From contig JAGBQS010000209.1 in the NCBI GenBank assembly GCA_017632695.1, positions 1-9,913 on the forward strand: DNA of 9,913 bases, read 5' to 3'. Of this stretch, positions 5,505 to 9,913 are shown piece after piece (position 1 is the first letter of the stretch; the number at the start of each line of letters is the position of its first letter). Position numbers and translations under genes: made by a program. The stretch comes from Bacteroidales bacterium. GTDB lineage: Bacteria > Bacteroidota > Bacteroidia > Bacteroidales > UBA3663. The notes beneath the pieces are model-generated. The model saw only the letters and a program-made list of their open reading frames with translations, was not told where the DNA came from and searched no databases.

Positions 5505-8375
5505 TCAACTCTTACCCAGCAAACGCTTGGCGGCTTCCACTATCTGATTGGCATTCTCCGTATAGGCATCAGCTCCGATCTGATCACAGAAAGCCTGCGT
5601 GACAGGAGCACCGCCCACCATAACCTTAACCTGATTGCGAATGCCGGCATCCTTCAGTGCTTGGATAACCTCCGGCATATAGGTCATAGTGGTGGTCAGC
5701 AGCGCCGACATACACAGGATTTCGGCATGCGTTTCCTTCAGTGCCTCGACGAACTTCTCCTTGGTAACGTCGACGCCCAGATTATAAACCTCGAAACCCG
5801 ATCCCTCAAGCATCGAGATAACCAGATTCTTGCCGATATCGTGCAAATCACCCTTCACCGTACCTACTACCACCTTACCCAGAACTGTCATGTTTGCGTT
5901 CGCACCATGCTTCTGCTGGTATTCCTTTATGATGCCCATTGCTGCCTTCATGGCCTTTCCGGCCATCAGCAACTGCGGGACGAAAGCCTTGCCCTGCTCA
6001 AAACGCTTACCCACAATACCCATCACGGCAATCATCTCATTAATCAGATCGCTTCCCCCGATTCCGTTTTCGAGCGAGGAAGAAGCAGCGGATTCGGCAT
6101 CGCCGACCTTGCCTTGCATCACAGCTCGCTGCAAAGGTGTCAGACCGGATTCGTCCGAAGAGGCCTGGACTGACTCTTTCCGGGTTGGCTGCGATTCAGC
6201 AACAGCCGTTTTCCGACCGGGAATATGCGGTGTCAGGAAACAGCCCGGAGCCGGTTCGGCCAAAGCCGCCAGAGCCGCCATGTGTCCGTCGTTGGTTCCG
6301 CAGCATCCGCCCACAATGTTAATAAGATGCTGATCGAACAAAGGCCACATCTGCTGCTGGAAAAGCGGCGGCTGGGTTGGAAACACGCCATTGGCATCCG
6401 GTATTCCGGCATTCGGAAATACCGAAATATAGAAATCCGTTTCATTGGCCAGACGGCGCGTCAGTTCTGTAACCATCGGGATATCGGGATTACAGTTCAG
6501 GCCGACCGAGAAGACATGATAATCGGGATGCAGCTGCTTGCAGAAGTCGATGACGTTCTGTCCGACCATGTTGTATCCTTCAGGCGTACGCACTGTAAAA
6601 CTCAGACCGACAGGCACGCGGATGCCTGTCTTCTGCATAGCTGCCATAGCCGCATGAAGGAATGCCTCGCAGTTGACGGTATCGAAGATTGTTTCGTTGA
6701 GAATACCGTCAGCTCCGGCTTCCAGCTGCGCCTCGATCTGCTCCTGATAGATAGCCATCAGCTCCCCGAAGGTAAGCTTGGCGCCTTCCATCGAAAGCGT
6801 TTCGCGCGTCGGACCGCATCCGCCCAATACATATCGCGGTTTGTCAGGATTCGCCAACGTAAAGGCATCGGCCAGCTGACGTGCCATGCGGACTGCCGCT
6901 ATATTGATTTCGCGCACACGGTCCTTGAAGGGAGCAGGCAACGAACAGCGCTGGGCGTTGAAAGTGTTCGAGGTGATGATGTCGGAGCCTGCCGCGAGGA
7001 AACGGCGGTAAATGTCGGCAATGACTTCCGGACGCTCAATGGTCAGATACTCGTTACTGCCACTGGTACCCTTCAGGTGGTAGGCTTGAATGGTAGTTCC
7101 CATCGCACCGTCGAAAATCAGCACTTTCTGCCGGACAATCTCTTCGAGCGGCGGACGTTTTACTTCGAGCGGAACATAACCGTCAGCCTGACGGGAAGGC
7201 ATTCCCGCTCCTACCGCCAAGGCGGCTCCCCGCTTGCGCAACTGACTTTCGCGTACCTCGGCTACTATCCGCTCGGCTTCAGCCACTTCCTCCTCGTTAT
7301 GAAAATCCATTTCGAGATGAACGCCTTCGGTTCCGATTGCCTCGAGCAGCGGACGCAGTTCCGGCAGTGTAACCCACGAAATCAGCACGCTCTTGCCGCC
7401 TGCCAGTATCTTGCGGTACAGGTCATACCACTTGGGCGAACCTCCCTGCGGCTCACCCACGCCAGGCGTCCACTGGATGGCTTTCAGTTCCCTGATTTCG
7501 AGCAAAGCCGGCAGATGATGCAAGGCTCCGACTCCATCCAGATGATAAAGCGTATAAGGGATGCGCTCACACTGCTGCCGGATAAACGGCTGCACAAAGC
7601 GGCGGTAATCGGCTTCCGAAAGCATGGTCGACAGGTCGCACTGCAATTTCGTCATCTTGCCCGGAGCCCACGACGAAAAATAGCAGAATGCCATCTCTCC
7701 GTTTTCTTCCCGGATGATATCGTACAATTCATCGAACACCTGAAAATAGGCATCGTTGATGCGTTGCATCTGCTCTTCAAGCACCTCCGGCTGCTCCATG
7801 ATGTCCATCATCACCTTGTCGGTTCCTTTCATGCCGGCCAGCACATCGATGCCCTCCATCAGATCGGGCATTCCCACATAATAGTGTCCCTGTGCTTTCT
7901 GCTTGCAGGCCCTCAGCAGGTCCTTGTGCAGCCGGTAGTTCGGATGGTTCGGGTCAAAGCGGAAGTCATCGGTATATGCCGGATCCGGATGAATCCAGAT
8001 GGTATCATCGCCGGCTTCGAAACGCGCACCGAGTATGGCCGACATAGAGCCCGGGCCCAACTGCGTATTGGCTACGGGCAACATATCGGCTTTCAGGCAC
8101 GAGTGTCCCACGTACCAGTCCAGAAAAGCTGCACGCCACTCCGGATCGAACCATTTCTGTTCGTTACTGGCCGGAACGGGTGCTCCCGGAATAACGCTTC
8201 CGGTACCGAAACCGGTTGAAAGCGCCTCCCGGACCGGAGGTTCGTTGCTATAGGGTCCGTGCGGCTTTACGCCCACCTGAAAATGTTCCCACATATTCAG
8301 GACGATCCCTTTATGATTCCACCAATCAATATAATGTTGTTTGGTTTCTTCCAGATTGTCTTTCCAAGTGTTCAT
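5505..8375 (-). CDS. Trifunctional corrinoid fusion: UroD-like methyltransferase, homocysteine S-methyltransferase, B12-binding domain
   Basis: The 956-residue cytoplasmic protein joins three modules. Residues ~1-375 are a uroporphyrinogen-decarboxylase-like barrel of the kind that moves methyl groups to or from corrinoids; HLDG at 278-281 sits where MtaA-type enzymes have HxCG. Residues ~411-705 are a MetH-type homocysteine S-methyltransferase barrel (IFDGAMGT at 420-427) with all three zinc cysteines: Cys628 in GLNC and Cys691/Cys692 in GGCCG. A Ser-rich linker (~706-745) leads to the helical cap (~745-825) and cobalamin Rossmann fold (~830-956) with the lower-ligand motif DLHDIG (843-848, His845) and GGAPV (921-925). 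The methyltetrahydrofolate and reactivation domains of true MetH are missing. Inferred role: demethylate an imported compound onto cobalamin, then form methionine. The start fits the promoter 28 bp upstream, and the symporter gene follows. Confidence 0.9.
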   Translation of the reverse strand: MNTWKDNLEETKQHYIDWWNHKGIVLNMWEHFQVGVKPHGPYSNEPPVREALSTGFGTGSVIPGAPVPASNEQKWFDPEWRAAFLDWYVGHSCLKADMLPVANTQLGPGSMSAILGARFEAGDDTIWIHPDPAYTDDFRFDPNHPNYRLHKDLLRACKQKAQGHYYVGMPDLMEGIDVLAGMKGTDKVMMDIMEQPEVLEEQMQRINDAYFQVFDELYDIIREENGEMAFCYFSSWAPGKMTKLQCDLSTMLSEADYRRFVQPFIRQQCERIPYTLYHLDGVGALHHLPALLEIRELKAIQWTPGVGEPQGGSPKWYDLYRKILAGGKSVLISWVTLPELRPLLEAIGTEGVHLEMDFHNEEEVAEAERIVAEVRESQLRKRGAALAVGAGMPSRQADGYVPLEVKRPPLEEIVRQKVLIFDGAMGTTIQAYHLKGTSGSNEYLTIERPEVIADIYRRFLAAGSDIITSNTFNAQRCSLPAPFKDRVREINIAAVRMARQLADAFTLANPDKPRYVLGGCGPTRETLSMEGAKLTFGELMAIYQEQIEAQLEAGADGILNETIFDTVNCEAFLHAAMAAMQKTGIRVPVGLSFTVRTPEGYNMVGQNVIDFCKQLHPDYHVFSVGLNCNPDIPMVTELTRRLANETDFYISVFPNAGIPDANGVFPTQPPLFQQQMWPLFDQHLINIVGGCCGTNDGHMAALAALAEPAPGCFLTPHIPGRKTAVAESQPTRKESVQASSDESGLTPLQRAVMQGKVGDAESAASSSLENGIGGSDLINEMIAVMGIVGKRFEQGKAFVPQLLMAGKAMKAAMGIIKEYQQKHGANANMTVLGKVVVGTVKGDLHDIGKNLVISMLEGSGFEVYNLGVDVTKEKFVEALKETHAEILCMSALLTTTMTYMPEVIQALKDAGIRNQVKVMVGGAPVTQAFCDQIGADAYTENANQIVEAAKRLLGKS

Positions 8376-8403
8376 GATTTGCGAGGTCGGTTATTTATGG
8401 GTG

Positions 8404-8411
8404 CAAATATA
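8404..8411 (-). promoter_or_regulatory. Bacteroidetes -7 box for the corrinoid fusion operon
   Basis: The minus strand reads TATATTTG, a perfect match to the Bacteroidetes sigma-ABfr consensus TAnnTTTG, followed by CACCC. It lies 28 bp before the ATG of the fusion gene, giving an inferred leader of roughly 20 nt. No TTTG element is seen 19-21 bp upstream; that position is instead next to the inverted repeat at 8424-8462, which might mean activator dependence. The leader is far too short for a cobalamin riboswitch. Confidence 0.7.
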
Positions 8412-8423
8412 ACTACTTTTTTT

Positions 8424-8462
8424 GAATTATGGGCTTGAGGGAATAAAAATACGGCATAATTC
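8424..8462. promoter_or_regulatory. Perfect 8-bp inverted repeat between divergent promoters, candidate operator
   Basis: GAATTATG at 8424-8431 and CATAATTC at 8455-8462 are exact reverse complements. Their centres are 31 bp apart, close to three helical turns, so a dimer or tetramer could touch both from one face. The left arm abuts the expected -33 zone of the minus-strand promoter, and the right arm overlaps the -33 element of the plus-strand promoter. This placement suits a regulator that controls both divergent units, but an 8-bp repeat in AT-rich DNA can also arise by chance. Confidence 0.4.
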
Positions 8463-8493
8463 TTGGATATTTCAACTTTTTTAGCGAACTTTG
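8462..8493 (+). promoter_or_regulatory. Probable Bacteroidetes-type promoter for the esterase gene
   Basis: CTTG at 8462-8465 is followed after 20 bp by GAACTTTG at 8486-8493. This fits the Bacteroidetes promoter form TTTG-N19-21-TAnnTTTG with one mismatch in each element. Transcription would start near 8499-8501, about 40 bases before the ATG at 8539. A weak Shine-Dalgarno-like AAAGGA (8525-8529 region) precedes that ATG. Confidence 0.5.
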
Positions 8494-8538
8494 CCGCAAA
8501 AATCAAATCTTCCTACACAAACAAAAGGACTAATACAA

Positions 8539-9913
8539 ATGAAAAGATTCACATTTTCCTTAATTTTAGCGGTATGCGCTGCCCTATCGGTGGCACAAAC
8601 CGAAGCAACGAGAGAGCGGGTTAAGATTCAGGGCGACCACGGACAGCTGGCTGCCATTATCCAGAAACCGGCGTTGAACGAAGGCGAGAAATGCCCAATG
8701 GTCATGTTCTGTCACGGATTTGGAGGACGCAAGGAGGGTCCGCTTTTTGAAATGATTACCGACACGCTTCAGGCACACGGCATTGCCTCCATCCGTTTTG
8801 ATTTTAACGGGCACGGAGACAGTGAAGGCGCCTTCGAACAGATGACCGTTCCGAACGAGATTACCGACGCCAGGAAAGTATATGAATATGTAAGCGGTCT
8901 GGATTATGTACAGGGTGTCGCCATCGTTGGACACTCGCAAGGCGGCGTAGTATCGTCGATGCTGGCCGGCGAACTGGGTACCGATGCCTTCCGCACCGTA
9001 GTCCTGATGGCTCCGGCAGCCGTATTGCGCGAGGATGCCATCCGGGGCAACACCTTCGGCAAGATGTACAATCCGCTCAACCCGCCCGAAACCATCGAAC
9101 TCGGTATGGGTATGAAACTGGGCGGCAACTATGTCCGCACAGCTTTTTCCCTCCCCATTTACGAGACCGCAGCCGGTTATCAGGGCGACGCACTCATCGT
9201 ACACGGCAATGCCGACCGCGTAGTTCCCTACACCTACGGTGAACGCTACCACAAACTGTGGACCAAAAGCCGTTATGTGCTGCTGGAAGGCTACGATCAT
9301 GGTATGGGACCGAACCTGAAGCATTCTACCGACATTGTCGCCCAGCACCTGCTCAGCGTGTTCGGAAAACAGAACTGCCCGCTTTACGGCAAACGCATCG
9401 GCTTTTTAGGCGACAGCTATGTACGTAACCACAGACGCCCGGTTTCCGAAACCTGGCACTACAAGCTGGCCGACAAATACAACATGGAATACCACAACTA
9501 CGGACGCAACGGATCGCGTGTCAGCGTCGACGATCCCCGATTCGGCGAAGCTCTGTACAAACGCTACGCTACCGACATGAACGATTCGCTCGATTATGTA
9601 GTGGTTGTTGCCGGACACAACGATGCGTCGAACCTGAAAGAGATTGGCGGCATCAAGGAGTACGAGAAACGGCTGAATGAACTCCTGGACGGCTTGCAGC
9701 AGAAATTCCCGAACGCCAGGATTTATTGGTACACATGCTGGCGTGCTGCCGACAGTGAAAAAGTGAAAGATTTTCAGCGTGTGGTCAAATCCACCCGGAA
9801 ACTCTGCGCCAAGCATGGCATCCCGATGTTCGATGCCACCCAAAGCAGTATTGCTGCCGACAACGAAGATTTCCGCAAGCAATATTTCCAGGCACCCCAG
9901 GACGGTGCCCATC
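8539..9913 (+). CDS. Exported bifunctional esterase: cinnamoyl/feruloyl-esterase-like domain plus SGNH hydrolase (runs off the right edge)
   Basis: The frame from the ATG at 8539 stays open for 458 codons to the window end. Residues 1-19 form a signal peptide (MKRFTFSLILAVCAALSVA, then QTE). Residues ~25-272 are an alpha/beta hydrolase with oxyanion HGFGG, DFNGHGDSEG, nucleophile motif GHSQGG (Ser133), Asp226 in HGNADRVV and His254 in GYDHG. Wording such as FDFNGHGDSEG and GHSQGGVV, plus the lid insert around 150-205, recalls the cinnamoyl esterases LJ0536 and Est1E. Residues ~285 on are an SGNH hydrolase with GDS (Ser293), Gly322 in NYGRNGS, Asn361 in GHND and DGAH (Asp455/His458) as the last codons read. 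All catalytic residues of both domains are present. Likely role: removing two kinds of ester substituent (feruloyl and acetyl, for example) from plant polysaccharides in the periplasm. Only a short C-terminus should be missing. Confidence 0.9.
   Translation, partial: MKRFTFSLILAVCAALSVAQTEATRERVKIQGDHGQLAAIIQKPALNEGEKCPMVMFCHGFGGRKEGPLFEMITDTLQAHGIASIRFDFNGHGDSEGAFEQMTVPNEITDARKVYEYVSGLDYVQGVAIVGHSQGGVVSSMLAGELGTDAFRTVVLMAPAAVLREDAIRGNTFGKMYNPLNPPETIELGMGMKLGGNYVRTAFSLPIYETAAGYQGDALIVHGNADRVVPYTYGERYHKLWTKSRYVLLEGYDHGMGPNLKHSTDIVAQHLLSVFGKQNCPLYGKRIGFLGDSYVRNHRRPVSETWHYKLADKYNMEYHNYGRNGSRVSVDDPRFGEALYKRYATDMNDSLDYVVVVAGHNDASNLKEIGGIKEYEKRLNELLDGLQQKFPNARIYWYTCWRAADSEKVKDFQRVVKSTRKLCAKHGIPMFDATQSSIAADNEDFRKQYFQAPQDGAH

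Noticed and set aside
4029..6173. Very long open frame on the plus strand (714 codons)
   Set aside because: It lies antisense to the symporter and the corrinoid fusion, both of which show unmistakable family motifs. Its translation is Arg/His/Gln/Ser-rich with no recognisable domain, as expected of the complement of biased codons in GC-richer genes.
6225..8219. Long open frame on the plus strand (664 codons)
   Set aside because: Fully antisense to the corrinoid fusion gene, with low-complexity His/Arg-rich composition and no family motif.
5505..8375. Annotation as ordinary methionine synthase MetH
   Set aside because: The pterin-binding and AdoMet-activation domains are absent and a UroD-like domain occupies the N-terminus, so the folate-dependent reaction is not supported by the domain content.
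8376..8538. Possible cobalamin or SAM riboswitch ahead of the B12-dependent fusion gene
   Set aside because: The promoter box at 8404-8411 leaves a leader of only about 20 nt, and no B12-box-like or SAM-box-like conserved segments were found in the 163-bp gap.
8584..9348. Minus-strand open frame opposite the esterase gene, with a second one at 9406-9912
   Set aside because: Both are antisense shadows of the plus-strand esterase, whose two catalytic sets read through without interruption.

Overview
The window looks like chromosomal DNA from a Bacteroidales bacterium of the Bacteroides/Phocaeicola/Prevotella kind. The evidence is a perfect Bacteroidetes -7 box (TATATTTG), the general lack of strong Shine-Dalgarno sequences, a four-helix-bundle protein with a C-terminal suffix domain, and a secreted plant-polysaccharide esterase. 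The species cannot be named from the sequence alone.

Layout. All genes from 1 to 8375 lie on the minus strand. Read in the direction of transcription they are: (i) 8375-5505, a 956-residue three-domain fusion of a uroporphyrinogen-decarboxylase-like methyltransferase domain, a MetH-type homocysteine S-methyltransferase domain and a cobalamin-binding domain; (ii) 5474-3840, a sodium:solute symporter 30 bp downstream; (iii) 3822-2260, an AT-rich exported protein with PQQ-like propeller repeats, 17 bp downstream; (iv) 2217-1651, a four-helix-bundle protein of the S23/IVS type; (v) 1641-1497, two head-to-head arrays of 9-bp repeats; (vi) 1445-156, an RlmI-type 23S rRNA methyltransferase; (vii) a short gap with a 16-bp tandem duplication and a small hairpin; (viii) 76-1, the first 25 codons of dihydrofolate reductase. 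On the plus strand, 8539 to the window end encodes an exported double esterase: a cinnamoyl/feruloyl-esterase-like alpha/beta hydrolase fused to an SGNH hydrolase, cut at the window edge exactly at its catalytic Asp-Gly-Ala-His motif.

How the parts may work together. The fusion protein and symporter look like one transport-and-demethylation unit. The symporter would import a small methylated compound, the UroD-like domain would pass its methyl group to the fused corrinoid domain, and the homocysteine methyltransferase domain would make methionine. The folate-binding and AdoMet-reactivation modules of true MetH are absent. The divergent esterase shares a 163-bp control region with this operon. 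That region holds a promoter in each direction and a perfect 8-bp inverted repeat next to both. Feruloyl-type esterases release methoxylated aromatic acids, so a link in which the esterase frees a methyl donor that the operon uses is attractive, but it is only an inference.

The second notable locus is the four-helix-bundle gene with its inverted 9-bp repeat arrays. The G-rich array starts 9 bp after the stop codon and could form a long hairpin or a G-quadruplex in RNA or DNA. No tRNA, rRNA, CRISPR array, insertion sequence or riboswitch was seen. No gene-free stretch exceeds about 205 bp.
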